Assembly: GCF_029203285.1 (NCBI RefSeq)
Contig: NZ_CP115669.1
Span: 2,852,001 to 2,916,000, forward strand
Reading direction: 5' to 3'
Length of the DNA: 64,000 bases
From: Pseudomonas sp. PSE14
GTDB taxonomy: Bacteria > Pseudomonadota > Gammaproteobacteria > Pseudomonadales > Pseudomonadaceae
Each line of letters opens with the position of its first letter. The stretch's first letter is position 1. The notes under the pieces were generated by a model. The model made no database searches and had not been told where the DNA came from. It saw nothing but the letters and a program-made list of their open reading frames with translations. Both the position numbers and the translations under genes were made by a program. This document shows positions 35,226 to 44,664 of this stretch, one piece after another.

Positions 35226-36131
35226 ATGGAAGACCTGAACTCCCTGTACTACTTCACCCAGGTGGTGGAGCACGGCGGTTTCGCCTCGGCCGGGCGTGCG
35301 CTGGACATGCCCAAGTCGAAGCTCAGCCGGCGCATCGCGGAGCTGGAGGAGCGCCTCGGCGTGCGCCTGCTGCAGCGCACCAGCCGGCACTGCTCGCTGA
35401 CCGAGATCGGACAGGCCTACTACCAGCGCTGCCTGGCCATGCGGGTGGAGGCGGAGGGCGCGGCGGAGGTGATCGAGCGCAACCGCAGCGAGCCACGCGG
35501 GCTGGTGCGCCTGGCCTGCCCGACGACGCTGCTGAACTCCTGGGTGGGGCCGATGCTGTCGCGCTACATGCTCAAGTACCCGGCGGTGGAGCTGTTCATC
35601 GAGAGCACCAACCGGCGTGTCGACCTGCTCCACGAAGGGTTCGACGTGGCCCTGCGGGTACGCTTCCCGCCGCTGGAGAACACCGACATGGTGATGAAGG
35701 TGCTGGCCAACAGCACCCAGTGCCTGGTAGGACACCCGGACCTGCTGGCCCGGTTGCCGGCGGACTTCCGTCCCGAGGACCTCGGCACTCTGCCGAGCCT
35801 GCACTGGGGCGGCTCGCAGCGCGAATACCAGTGGGAACTGTTCAATCCCGAGGGGGAACGGCTGGTGATCCCGCACCGGCCGCGCATGGTCACCGACGAT
35901 CTGCTGGCCCTGCGCAACAGCGTGGTGGCGGGCGTGGGCATCGCGCACCTGCCGCGGGTGGCGGTGCGCGAGGACCTGGCCTGCGGCGCGCTGGTGGAGC
36001 CGTTGCCCGGCTGGATGCCCCGTTGCGGCATCGTCCATGCGATCTTCCCGTCACGGCGCGGCCTGTTGCCCTCGGTGCGTACGCTGATCGACTTCCTGGC
36101 CGAGGAGTTCGCCCGCAGCGATATGGCCTGA
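35226..36131 (+). CDS. LysR-family transcriptional regulator, copy 1
   Basis: 301 aa. Winged helix at residues 1-65 (MEDLNSLYYFTQVVEHGGFASAGRALDMPKSKLSRRIAELEERLGVRLLQR), followed by the LysR effector domain (RGLVRLACPTTLL ... VLANSTQCLVGHPDLL ... PLPGWMPRC). It ends shortly before the MocR gene, convergent. It is paralogous to the regulator at 44665-45573; both are next to ycaC/pirin modules. It likely controls the divergent ycaC copy. Confidence 0.9.
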   Translation: MEDLNSLYYFTQVVEHGGFASAGRALDMPKSKLSRRIAELEERLGVRLLQRTSRHCSLTEIGQAYYQRCLAMRVEAEGAAEVIERNRSEPRGLVRLACPTTLLNSWVGPMLSRYMLKYPAVELFIESTNRRVDLLHEGFDVALRVRFPPLENTDMVMKVLANSTQCLVGHPDLLARLPADFRPEDLGTLPSLHWGGSQREYQWELFNPEGERLVIPHRPRMVTDDLLALRNSVVAGVGIAHLPRVAVREDLACGALVEPLPGWMPRCGIVHAIFPSRRGLLPSVRTLIDFLAEEFARSDMA

Positions 36132-36138
36132 GTGCCGG

Positions 36139-37638
36139 TCAGTTTCTCAAGGCGCGCCCCAGTACCTCGGCGGCTGCGTGGATGGAGGCTTCGTCGTAGG
36201 GCGCGAAGCCCATCACCAGCCCCGGCGCGCGGGGCCTGGCGCTGTAGGGCGTGAGCGGCAGCAGGTCGATGCCGGCGGCGCTGATTCGGGCGTAGGCGGC
36301 GGCTTCGTCGTCCAGCTCTAGTTCGACGGCGATGTCCAGGCCGGCGCGGATTTCCGGCACCCGGATCAAGCCGCGCCAGTGTCGCTCGGCGGCCTCGGCG
36401 AAGGCTTCCGCCCGCGAGGCATAGAGCTTGCGCATGCGGCGTACGTGCCGGTCGAAATGGCCCTCACTGATGAAGTCGGCGAGCACTGCCTGGCCCAGGC
36501 TGTTGGCGTGCCGGGCGGTGAGGGCGGCGGCGCGGGTGAAGCTTTCCACCAGTTGCGGCGGTAGCACCAGGTAGGCCAGTCGGATCGCCGGGAACAGCAG
36601 TTTGCTGAAGGTGCCGGCGAGGATCACCGAGTGGCTCGCTCCCGGCATCGAGCGCAGCGCCGGGATCGGTTTGGCGATGAAGCGGTACTCGCTGTCGTAG
36701 TCGTCCTCGAACACATAGGCATTGCGCTGGCTGGCCCAGCGCAGCAGGGCGAGTCGGCGCGCCGGGGACATCTCGCCGCCCAATGGCGCCTGCCGCGACG
36801 GCGTGACGTAGGCCAGGCGAGCGTCGGCAGCCAGGCGGATGCCGTCCTCCACCCGCAGGCCGTCGTGGTCCACCGGTACGTCCACCCGCGCAACGCCGGA
36901 GACTTCCATCAGTTGCCGCGCGCCGGGATATCCCGGGTCCTCCATCCAGACCTTTTCCCCCGGCGGCACCAGCAGCCGCAGGCACAGGTCCAGCCCTTGC
37001 TGCACGCTGCCGAGAATGACGATGCAGTCGGCGCCCACCTGCACGCCGCGGGCAATGGCCAAGTAGTTGGCGACCGCCTCGCGCAGCGCCGGCAAGCCAG
37101 CCGGGTCCGCGTCCAGCAGGGCCGGTAGCTTGGAGCTGCGCAACTGGTGCAGGTGCAGCTTGCGCCACAGGTCCACCGGGAAGGCGCCGACATCGCCCCG
37201 ATGGGGGAAGAACGGCCGCAGCCCCGGCGTGACGCTGCGCCGGGCGAAGATCGGCTTGATCGCATTCAGCCGCTCTATCCATGGCGTGTCCGGCGGCGGG
37301 ACAGGCAGTTCGGCAGTGGGGGTGATCTTGCGCCGGACATAGCCGCTGCCGAGGGTTGCATCCGGCAGCACCTCACTGACCTGGGTACCACTGCCGGTGC
37401 GCGCTTGCAGATAGCCCTCGGACAGCAGTTGCTGGTAGGCCGCCTGCGCCGTGCCCCGGGCGACCTTGTAGTGCTCCGCCAGCGCGCGGGTGCTGGGCAA
37501 GGTGCTGCCGCCGGGCAGGCGCCCGCTGAGGATGGCCTCGCGCAGCGCCTCGTACAGCCAGCGTTGCAGGGTGACGCCCGGCTCCGGGGCGCCGAGGGGA
37601 AGGGAAACGATCAGGGGAGCGTTCTTGTTGGCGGGCAT
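36139..37638 (-). CDS. MocR-family regulator, copy 2
   Basis: 499 aa. N-terminal HTH (LQRWLYEALREAILSGRLPGGSTLPSTRALAEHYKVARGTAQAAYQQLLSEGYL) and aminotransferase-like domain with VLILGSVQQGLDLC-type segment, EDPGYPGAR, FEDDYDSEYRFIAKP and the PLP Lys in ILAGTFSKLLFPAIRLAYL. It is divergent from the NADH dehydrogenase gene, and direct repeats at 37655-37686 lie between, typical of MocR targets. Confidence 0.88.
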   Translation of the reverse strand: MPANKNAPLIVSLPLGAPEPGVTLQRWLYEALREAILSGRLPGGSTLPSTRALAEHYKVARGTAQAAYQQLLSEGYLQARTGSGTQVSEVLPDATLGSGYVRRKITPTAELPVPPPDTPWIERLNAIKPIFARRSVTPGLRPFFPHRGDVGAFPVDLWRKLHLHQLRSSKLPALLDADPAGLPALREAVANYLAIARGVQVGADCIVILGSVQQGLDLCLRLLVPPGEKVWMEDPGYPGARQLMEVSGVARVDVPVDHDGLRVEDGIRLAADARLAYVTPSRQAPLGGEMSPARRLALLRWASQRNAYVFEDDYDSEYRFIAKPIPALRSMPGASHSVILAGTFSKLLFPAIRLAYLVLPPQLVESFTRAAALTARHANSLGQAVLADFISEGHFDRHVRRMRKLYASRAEAFAEAAERHWRGLIRVPEIRAGLDIAVELELDDEAAAYARISAAGIDLLPLTPYSARPRAPGLVMGFAPYDEASIHAAAEVLGRALRN

Positions 37639-37654
37639 GACCGGTCTCTCGAAG

Positions 37655-37686
37655 TGGACCAGTCATTTTAGAGGGAATTGGATCAA
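37655..37686. promoter_or_regulatory. Candidate MocR direct repeats
   Basis: TGGACCAG at 37655 and TGGATCAA at 37679 are direct repeats with a 24-base period, in the divergent gap between the MocR gene and the NADH dehydrogenase gene. MocR-type regulators often bind direct repeats. Not tested. Confidence 0.4.
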
Positions 37687-37777
37687 TACGCTGGCCACGC
37701 TCGCCCGCACAATGCGTCCCGTAGTCCGGCATCAGGCCGGTGAGTCCCCTCCCCACGACCTCTTTCTGGAGCACATC

Positions 37778-38980
37778 ATGAAACAACAGATTCTGATCAT
37801 CGGTGCCGGATTCGGCGGCCTCTGGAGTGCCCTCAGCGCAGTGCGCCTGCTCGACCAGCAGCGCGCGGACGTAGCGGTCACGCTGCTCGCGCCGCAGGCC
37901 GAACTGCGCATCCGCCCGCGCTTCTACGAACACAATGTCGCCGGCACCACCGCGCCGCTGGGTGAGCTGTTCCAGGCGGTCGGCGTGAACTTCGTCCAGG
38001 GCAGCGCCACCGGCATCGATAGTCACGCACAGCGCGTCCGCTACAGCAGCGTCAACGGTCAGGTGGGCGAGCTGGCATACGACCGCCTGGTGCTGGCGGC
38101 CGGCAGCGAAGTGGCGCGCCCGGCGGCCGCCGGCATCGAGCGTCACACCTTCGACGTGGACAGCCTGGAGTCGGCGCTGAAGCTGGAAGAACACCTGCAT
38201 GCGCTGGCCAGCCTGCCGGAAAGCCCGGCACGCAATACCGTGGTGGTGGTGGGCGGTGGCTTCACCGGCATCGAGACCGCCACCGAAATGCCCGGCCGGC
38301 TGCGGGCGATCCTCGGTGAGGACGCTGCGGTGAACGTCATCATCGTCGATCCGGGCCAGCGCATCGGCGCCGCCATGGGCGACTCGATCGCCGAGATCAT
38401 TGCCCACGCCAGCGAGACCCTTGGCGTGTCCTGGCGCCTGGGCGCCCCGGTGAGCTCGGTGGACGAGCACGGCGTGACCCTGGCCAATGGCGAGCGCATC
38501 GAGACCCGCACGGTGATCTGGGCCGCCGGGGTGAAGGCTTCGCCGCTGACCGCGCAGATTGATGCACCGCGCGATCCCCGTGGCCGCCTGCACGTCGACC
38601 GCAATCTCAAGGTACTGGGCCAGGAGCGGATCTACGCCACCGGCGATACCGCCTACGCCGCGACGGACGACCTGGGCAACTACGCGCTGATGACCTGCCA
38701 GCACGCCATCTCCCTGGGCCGCTCGGCGGGCAACAACGCTGCCGCCGACCTGCTGGGCGTCGCACCGATTCCCTACAGCCAGCCCAAGTACGTCACCTGC
38801 CTGGACCTGGGCGGTTGGGGCGCGGTGTACACCGAGGGCTGGGACCGCCAGATCAAGCTGACGGGGGAGGAGGGCAAGCAGCTCAAGACCCAGATCAACA
38901 CCCAGTGGATCTACCCGCCGGCGGCCGATCGCGCGGTTGCGCTGGCTGCAGCCGACCCGCTGATCCCTGTGGTGGCGTGA
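37778..38980 (+). CDS. Type II NADH dehydrogenase-like flavoprotein
   Basis: 400 aa from ATG 37778. Two dinucleotide-binding motifs: ILIIGAGFGGLW at residues 4-15 (FAD) and VVVVGGGFTGIETATEM near residue 155 (NAD). Also RFYEHNVAGTTAPLGELFQ, GDTAYAATDDLGNYALMTCQHAISLGRSAGNNAAADL near the C-terminal half, and GWDRQIKLTGEEGK. Ndh-type enzymes pass electrons from NADH to quinone without proton pumping. No membrane helix is seen. Monocistronic, with a terminator after it. Confidence 0.85.
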   Translation: MKQQILIIGAGFGGLWSALSAVRLLDQQRADVAVTLLAPQAELRIRPRFYEHNVAGTTAPLGELFQAVGVNFVQGSATGIDSHAQRVRYSSVNGQVGELAYDRLVLAAGSEVARPAAAGIERHTFDVDSLESALKLEEHLHALASLPESPARNTVVVVGGGFTGIETATEMPGRLRAILGEDAAVNVIIVDPGQRIGAAMGDSIAEIIAHASETLGVSWRLGAPVSSVDEHGVTLANGERIETRTVIWAAGVKASPLTAQIDAPRDPRGRLHVDRNLKVLGQERIYATGDTAYAATDDLGNYALMTCQHAISLGRSAGNNAAADLLGVAPIPYSQPKYVTCLDLGGWGAVYTEGWDRQIKLTGEEGKQLKTQINTQWIYPPAADRAVALAAADPLIPVVA

Positions 38981-39003
38981 CCGGACACTGGTGAGCAAGG
39001 CTG

Positions 39004-39038
39004 AGAGCCGCACGTGAACAACGTGCGGCTCTTTTGTT
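39004..39038 (+). terminator. Rho-independent terminator of the NADH dehydrogenase gene
   Basis: AGAGCCGCACGT pairs with ACGTGCGGCTCT across a short loop and is followed by TTTTG and TTT. It lies 23 bases after the stop codon. Confidence 0.88.
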
Positions 39039-39184
39039 TCCGGCATCGGCAGCGGCGGCGCTTTTACCACCAATCAGGGTGGTTTCAGTGTTCCAGGAAT
39101 GGAACTGTGAGGGCCACTTCGTGGATCTAGCGGGAGCGTCGTTGCGCAACTACCGTTACTGCCGTCAGTTGCGGGAGGTGCGCA

Positions 39185-40051
39185 ATGAAGAAAATTCTCG
39201 GTGTCTATTCCAGCCCCAGGCCCCATTGGGTGGGTGACGGATTTCCGGTCCGCACGCTGTTTTCCTACGACAGCCTTGGCAAGCACATCAGCCCCTTCCT
39301 GCTGCTCGACTTCGCCGGCCCGCAGGACTTCCCGCCGACCACCGCGCGCCGGGGCGTAGGGCAGCATCCCCATCGCGGTTTCGAGACGGTCACCATCGTC
39401 TACAAGGGCGAACTGGAGCACCGCGACTCCACCGGAGCCGGTGGGCGTATCGGCCCTGGCGACGTGCAATGGATGACGGCGGCCGCGGGCATCCTCCACG
39501 AGGAGTTCCACTCCGAAGCCTTCGGCCGCAGCGGCGGCACCCTGGAAATGGTGCAGCTGTGGGTCAACCTGCCGGCGCGGGACAAGATGTCGGCGCCGCG
39601 TTACCAGACCCTGCTCGACAGCGCCATTCCCGTCATCGAACTGGCCAATGGCGCCGGCACGCTGCGCCTGATCGCAGGGCAGTTCGACGGCCGGCAGGGG
39701 CCCGCGCAGACCTTCACGCCGATCGATGTCTGGGACCTGCGGATCAAGCAGGGCATGCCGGTCAGCCTGCCCGTGGTGCCGGGACGCACTGCGGCCCTGG
39801 TGGTCCTGCACGGCACGCTGCTGGTGAACGGCAGCGAAGTCGTGCGCGAGGCGCAGACGGTGTTGTTCGAACGGGCAGGGGAGGAGGTGGTGCTGGAGGC
39901 GAACGGCGAGGCGCATGTGTTGCTGCTGGCCGGTGAGCCCATTGACGAGCCGATCGTCGGCTACGGCCCCTTCGTGATGAACAGTGAAAGCGAGATAGGT
40001 CAGGCGATTCAGGACTTCGAGAGTGGTCGGTTCGGCCAGCTGAACGACTGA
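39185..40051 (+). CDS. Pirin-family protein, copy 1
   Basis: 288 aa with the pirin metal-site motifs HPHRGFETVTIVYKGELEHRDS and HEEFHSE, and the second cupin domain from about residue 165. Pirins are Fe-dependent bicupins with quercetinase-like or redox-sensing roles. It starts a rightward group of isochorismatase, YcaC, OsmC, second pirin and OprD-type genes, although promoters within the group are possible. Confidence 0.88.
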   Translation: MKKILGVYSSPRPHWVGDGFPVRTLFSYDSLGKHISPFLLLDFAGPQDFPPTTARRGVGQHPHRGFETVTIVYKGELEHRDSTGAGGRIGPGDVQWMTAAAGILHEEFHSEAFGRSGGTLEMVQLWVNLPARDKMSAPRYQTLLDSAIPVIELANGAGTLRLIAGQFDGRQGPAQTFTPIDVWDLRIKQGMPVSLPVVPGRTAALVVLHGTLLVNGSEVVREAQTVLFERAGEEVVLEANGEAHVLLLAGEPIDEPIVGYGPFVMNSESEIGQAIQDFESGRFGQLND

Positions 40052-40171
40052 CGGTCACGGTGTCGATCAGGTGCGTATCTAACCTGATAAATCCCCCGCA
40101 CTGGAATGTGGGGCCTGCGGTTCAGCCGCCGGGGCCTGGACGGCCTTGATCCTGCGCAAGTGGAGAGGACC

Positions 40172-40858
40172 ATGAGCAATTTTGCACAAGTCGCCAACTT
40201 CAACGGCCAGATTCCCAAGATCGATCCCAATAACGCCGCGATGCTGTTGATTGACCATCAGAGTGGTCTGTTCCAGACGGTCAAGGACATGCCGATGACC
40301 ACGCTGCGGGCCAATGCCATCACCCTGGCGAAGATCGCCACGCTCGCCAAGATCCCGGTCATTACCACCGCCTCCGTGCCGCAAGGCCCCAACGGCCCGC
40401 TGATCCCGGAAATCCACGAGGCCGCGCCGCATGCCCAGTACGTGGCGCGCAAGGGTGAGATCAACGCCTGGGACAACGCGGACTTCGTCGCCGCGGTGGA
40501 AAAAACCGGCCGCAAGCAACTGATCATCGCCGGCACCATCACCAGCGTGTGCATGGCCTTCCCCAGCATCAGCGCGGTCAACGCCGGTTACCAGGTCTTT
40601 GCGGTCATCGATGCGTCCGGCACCTATTCGAAGATGGCCCAGGAAATCACCCTGGCCCGCGTGGTCCAGGCCGGCGTGGTGCCAATGGATACCGCCGCGG
40701 TGTGTTCCGAAGTTCAGCAGACCTGGAACCGCGCGGATGCCGCCCAATGGGCAGAGGCGTATAGCGCCGTGTTCCCACACTACCAATTGCTGATCGAGAG
40801 CTACACCAAGGCACAGCAGGTCGTGGCCAATCACGAAGTGCTGGACTCGCAACGCTGA
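40172..40858 (+). CDS. Isochorismatase-family hydrolase
   Basis: 228 aa from ATG 40172 with GGAGAGG upstream. Catalytic elements: [15 protein letters not shown] (Asp), [23 protein letters not shown] (Lys and Cys). Related to but distinct from the adjacent YcaC-like protein, with a longer C terminus. Sits between the pirin and ycaC genes. Substrate unknown. Confidence 0.88.
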   Translation: MSNFAQVANFNGQIPKIDPNNAAMLLIDHQSGLFQTVKDMPMTTLRANAITLAKIATLAKIPVITTASVPQGPNGPLIPEIHEAAPHAQYVARKGEINAWDNADFVAAVEKTGRKQLIIAGTITSVCMAFPSISAVNAGYQVFAVIDASGTYSKMAQEITLARVVQAGVVPMDTAAVCSEVQQTWNRADAAQWAEAYSAVFPHYQLLIESYTKAQQVVANHEVLDSQR

Positions 40859-40914
40859 ATCCCCCTTGCCCAGCGAACCACGCTGGGCATTCAACCTGAG
40901 AACGAGGAAACGCC

Positions 40915-41541
40915 ATGAGCAAGCCCTACGTCCGTCTCGACAAGACCCAGGCCGCCGTATTGCTGGTCGATCACCAGACCGGTCTGCTTTCGCTGGTTCG
41001 GGATATCGAGCCGGACAAGTTCAAGAACAACGTCCTGGCCCTGGCTGACCTGGCCAAGTACTTCAAGCTGCCGACCATCCTCACCACCAGTTTCGAAAAC
41101 GGCCCCAACGGCCCGCTGGTGCCGGAGCTCAAGGAAATGTTCCCGGATGCTCCCTACATCGCCCGTCCGGGCAACATCAACGCCTGGGACAACGAAGACT
41201 TCGTCAAGGCGGTCAAGGCCACCGGCAAGAAGCAGCTGATCATTGCCGGCGTGGTGACCGAAGTGTGTGTGGCCTTCCCGGCACTCTCGGCGCTGGCCGA
41301 AGACTTCGATGTGTTTGTCGTGGCGGACGCTTCCGGCACCTTCAATGAAGTCACCCGCGATGCCGCCTGGCGCCGCATGGAAGCCGCCGGCGCCCAGCTG
41401 ATGACCTGGTTCGGCGTGGCCTGCGAGCTGCACCGAGACTGGCGCAACGACATCGAGGGTCTGGCCGCGCTGTTCTCCGCGCACATTCCGGACTACCGCA
41501 ACCTGATCACCAGCTACAGCCTGCTGACCGCAGCGAAGTGA
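40915..41541 (+). CDS. ycaC: Isochorismatase-family cysteine hydrolase, YcaC-like, copy 2
   Basis: 208 aa, nearly the same as the protein at 34448-35077: LLVDHQTGLLSLV, GKKQLIIAGVVTEVCVAFPALSAL, and the end FSAHIPDYRNLITSYSLL. The plus-strand copy lies inverted relative to copy 1 and has long stretches of identical bases. It follows the isochorismatase gene in the pirin group. Confidence 0.9.
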   Translation: MSKPYVRLDKTQAAVLLVDHQTGLLSLVRDIEPDKFKNNVLALADLAKYFKLPTILTTSFENGPNGPLVPELKEMFPDAPYIARPGNINAWDNEDFVKAVKATGKKQLIIAGVVTEVCVAFPALSALAEDFDVFVVADASGTFNEVTRDAAWRRMEAAGAQLMTWFGVACELHRDWRNDIEGLAALFSAHIPDYRNLITSYSLLTAAK

Positions 41542-41548
41542 TCCAACC

Positions 41549-41582
41549 GCGAGGAGCCATGCCTGAGTGCATGGCTCCTCGC
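41549..41582 (+). other. Perfect hairpin after ycaC copy 2
   Basis: GCGAGGAGCCATGC and GCATGGCTCCTCGC form a 14-base perfect stem with a 6-base loop. No T-run follows, so it may be an mRNA-stabilising or partial-termination stem rather than a full terminator. Confidence 0.7.
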
Positions 41583-41619
41583 CCGGCCTGACAGGCCCTA
41601 TCGAATTGGGAATTTCTCC

Positions 41620-42018
41620 ATGGCAGAACCGACAGTCCGTGCGTCCTTTGCAGGCGCGGCATTCCAGGTGAAATTGAGTGCCGGCGAGCATGAGTGGCTC
41701 GGCGATGTTCCCGCCGGGTTGGGCGGTGGCGACACCGGCCCTTCGCCTCACCAGCTCCTGCTGTCCGCCCTGGGCGCCTGCACGTCCATCACGGTGGCCA
41801 TGTATGCGCAGCGCAAGGGCCTGCCGCTGGAGTCCATCGATGTGGATTTGAAGGTGCTGCAGGAGCGGCCAGGGCACACGGAGATCGGGCGCGACATTCG
41901 CCTGGCCGGTGCGCTGACTGAGGAGCAGCGCACGCGCTTGCTGGAGATTGCCAATGCCTGCCCGATTCACAAGGTGCTGAGTGGTGAAATTGTCATCACC
42001 AGCCAGTTGGTCGAGTGA
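41620..42018 (+). CDS. OsmC-family peroxide/redox protein
   Basis: 132 aa. The conserved Cys lies in LLSALGACTSITVAMYAQRK and the second in ANACPIHKVLSGEI. OsmC proteins reduce organic hydroperoxides through two Cys. It shares the setting with pirins and YcaC and supports the redox-stress flavour of the group. Weak ribosome site. Confidence 0.87.
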   Translation: MAEPTVRASFAGAAFQVKLSAGEHEWLGDVPAGLGGGDTGPSPHQLLLSALGACTSITVAMYAQRKGLPLESIDVDLKVLQERPGHTEIGRDIRLAGALTEEQRTRLLEIANACPIHKVLSGEIVITSQLVE

Positions 42019-42076
42019 GGTCAGTGCAGCCGACAGTCCTGGTCGTGAGTATCCCGGTGGCTGGGGAGATCTGATG

Positions 42077-43018
42077 ATGAGTACACACGAAACCCAATGC
42101 GAGCTGTCATCTTCCGCCGATTGCCCGATGAATAACGGCGTTCGGGCGATTCAGCGGGTCGTTTCGCGCACTGCCGAGGTCGGCGGTGGCATTCCCGTCA
42201 GTCGGCTGCTGCCTTCCCGGCAGCGACGCATGGTCGGGGCCTGGTGCTTCCTGGACCATGCCGGGCCGGCTGTCTTCACCTCCGGAAGTGGGCTGCGGGT
42301 CGGGCCGCATCCGCATATCGGCCTGCAGACCTTCACCTGGATGATCGCCGGTGAAGTGCTCCATCGCGACAGCTTGGGCAATGTCCAGGTGATCCGCCCG
42401 GCTCAGGTGAACCTTATGACCGCGGGTCATGGCATTACCCATACCGAAGAATCTCTGCCGGGCGAGGCGCAGCTGCATGCGGTGCAGTTGTGGATCGCCC
42501 TGCCGGCCGCCGAGCGTGACCGGCCGCCGATGTTCGACCACTACGCGCAATTGCCCCAATGGCAGGCGGACGGCTTCGAGCTGACGCTGCTGGCCGGGAG
42601 TTTCGGGCAATACACCGCGCCCACCCGTACCTTCTCGCCGCTGGTGGGGCTCGACCTGGCCGCGAAGAATTCGGCAGGGACCCGGCTGGCCCTGGAACAG
42701 CGTCACGAATATGGTGTCCTGCCGCTGACCGGCGAGTGGAGTATCAATGGCGAGGTCTTTGCCGCCAACGAGTTCGCCTATCTCGGTCGCGGCCTGACGT
42801 CGCTTGATCTTGAGGCATCGGCCGGCGCCCGTGCCGTGCTGCTCGGTGGCGAACCCTTTGCCGAGGAGATCTTCCTCTGGTGGAACTTCGTCGGGCACAG
42901 TAAGGCGGAGATCGCCCAGGCCCAGCGCGAATGGGAGGAGGGTAGTGCCCGATTCGGCGAGGTGGCGGAGTTCGACGGGCCTCGCCTGGTTGCTCCTCCG
43001 CTTCCCTGGCGTGCCTGA
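42077..43018 (+). CDS. Pirin-family protein, copy 2
   Basis: 313 aa from ATG 42077 (ATG 42074 is also possible, GGGGAG upstream). Bicupin with GPHPHIGLQTFTWMIAGEVLHRDS (metal site) and HGITHTEES. The N terminus has a short extension of about 20 residues (MSTHETQCELSSSADCP...) not seen in the first pirin, and the C terminus ends with an extra tail. Next gene is the OprD-family porin, 11 bases on. Confidence 0.87.
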   Translation: MSTHETQCELSSSADCPMNNGVRAIQRVVSRTAEVGGGIPVSRLLPSRQRRMVGAWCFLDHAGPAVFTSGSGLRVGPHPHIGLQTFTWMIAGEVLHRDSLGNVQVIRPAQVNLMTAGHGITHTEESLPGEAQLHAVQLWIALPAAERDRPPMFDHYAQLPQWQADGFELTLLAGSFGQYTAPTRTFSPLVGLDLAAKNSAGTRLALEQRHEYGVLPLTGEWSINGEVFAANEFAYLGRGLTSLDLEASAGARAVLLGGEPFAEEIFLWWNFVGHSKAEIAQAQREWEEGSARFGEVAEFDGPRLVAPPLPWRA

Positions 43019-43029
43019 GGATGGCGGCC

Positions 43030-44454
43030 ATGAAGACCCCGCTTGTCGAGCGAGGCGTGCTGTTGTGCCCATTGGGGATCGGCCTGCTGCTGGCGTTACC
43101 CGCCCAGGCCGACAACTCCCTGGGACAGAAGGACAACATCTTCACCGGCGTCAACGACCGGCAGGCCGTCGAGCTGACCATCCCGCCGGGGCTGGTGGAA
43201 GGTTCGCGGCTGGATGGCCTGGTGAGGAATTACTATTTGCAGCGCGACAACCATTCCGACCTGGTCACCAGCAATCCCACCGAGTGGGCGCAAGGCTTCC
43301 TGCTCTCCTTCAGGTCCGGCTTCACCGACACGCCGATTGGCGTCGGGGTCGATGCCCACGGCTTCCTGGGGCTCAAGCTGGACGGCGGTGGCGGCAGCGG
43401 CGGTGCCGGCCTGCTGCCCCTGGACTCATCCCGCAAGCCCGAGGACGAGTTCTCCAGCGCGGGAGCCGCGCTCAAACTCAGGTACCTCGACACCCTGGTG
43501 AAGGCCGGCGATCAACTGGTTGAAAACCCGCTGGTGGCCAGCGGAACGAGCCGCCTGTTTCCCCAGGCCTATCGTGGCGTCACGCTGAAGAACCATGGCC
43601 TGCAGGACCTCTGGCTGGACGCGGGTTTCGTGGAGTCCACGCGTTTGCGCAATCAGAGCGGCCACAGCCACCTGGTCACCGCCTACGGCGCGCGGAACAA
43701 GGCCGGCGTGCTGGCGGATCGCGAAAGCCCCCACGTGGGGTGGGCGGGCGCCATTTACAGCGGCCCCTGGGGCGTGCAGCTCTCGACCTATGCCGGGCAG
43801 CTCACGGATATCTGGAATCAGTACTACCTGGGCATCTCCGATGCCATCCCGGTCACTGACAAGCTGGTGCTCAAGCCTTACCTGCACTACTTCAAGACGC
43901 GAGACGAGGGCAGCAGCCAGTTGGGGACGATCGACAACGACACCTACAGCGCCGGGCTCGCTGCGACCGCCTATGGGCAGACCGTGACCCTTGGGCTGCA
44001 GAAGGTCGATGGCCGGACGCCCTTCGACTACCTGACGCAGAATGACCGGATCTTCCTTTACCTGAGCAACTCCCAGCAGTTCGCCGACTTCAACGGCCCG
44101 GGAGAAAAATCCTGGCGGGTGCAGTACGAAACGCCCTTGGCTTTCCTGGGCGCGCCGACGCTGCAATTCATCGCGGCCTATACGCGGGGTGAGGCGGACC
44201 TGACCCGCGTCGATCCCAACAGCACCGGCTATGGCTACATCTACAACCCGGACGGCAAGAACGCCAAGCACTGGGAACGCGACCTGGCCTTCAAGTACCA
44301 AGTGCCTTCCGGAGCGGCGAAGGACCTGTCGCTGACCGTGCGCTGGGCCGCCCATCGCGAAGGTGACGGCTATACCGCGCCGGGCAACACCCGAGGCAAC
44401 TCCAGCGCCGATGAGTACCGCCTGATCGTCGATTACCCGGTCAGCCTGTTCTGA
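43030..44454 (+). CDS. OprD-family outer-membrane porin
   Basis: 474 aa from ATG 43030 (GAGGA upstream) with a signal peptide (VLLCPLGIGLLLALPAQA, cleavage before DNSLG). The mature chain has the OprD start pattern (LTIPPGLVEGSRLDGLVRNYYLQRD), the family central strands (RSGFTDTPIGVGVDAHGFLGLKLDGG, LKNHGLQDLWLDAGFVE, DIWNQYYLGISDAI) and the C-terminal barrel strands ending in DYPVSLF. These porins take up small organic anions or amino acids. The gene cluster (pirin, hydrolase, OpdJ-like porin, LysR) is like one known in P. aeruginosa PAO1. Confidence 0.88.
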   Translation: MKTPLVERGVLLCPLGIGLLLALPAQADNSLGQKDNIFTGVNDRQAVELTIPPGLVEGSRLDGLVRNYYLQRDNHSDLVTSNPTEWAQGFLLSFRSGFTDTPIGVGVDAHGFLGLKLDGGGGSGGAGLLPLDSSRKPEDEFSSAGAALKLRYLDTLVKAGDQLVENPLVASGTSRLFPQAYRGVTLKNHGLQDLWLDAGFVESTRLRNQSGHSHLVTAYGARNKAGVLADRESPHVGWAGAIYSGPWGVQLSTYAGQLTDIWNQYYLGISDAIPVTDKLVLKPYLHYFKTRDEGSSQLGTIDNDTYSAGLAATAYGQTVTLGLQKVDGRTPFDYLTQNDRIFLYLSNSQQFADFNGPGEKSWRVQYETPLAFLGAPTLQFIAAYTRGEADLTRVDPNSTGYGYIYNPDGKNAKHWERDLAFKYQVPSGAAKDLSLTVRWAAHREGDGYTAPGNTRGNSSADEYRLIVDYPVSLF

Positions 44455-44664
44455 GATGGCGTATCGGCTGTTTTTCCCGTCTTGCGATCCCGAAGCTCCG
44501 GTAGCCGAAGCGCACTGGGCCCTCGCACTGAATGCCTGATCAGTTTCCGCAGGCCGATTGGCAATCCCTGGGCAGCGTTTGCCCGGCGGACTCCTGTTGC
44601 CGCCGTCCCGAGGGCGGGGCGTCACCGTTCATGAGCAGGTTCGAAATGTTGTTGGCGAGTGTCC

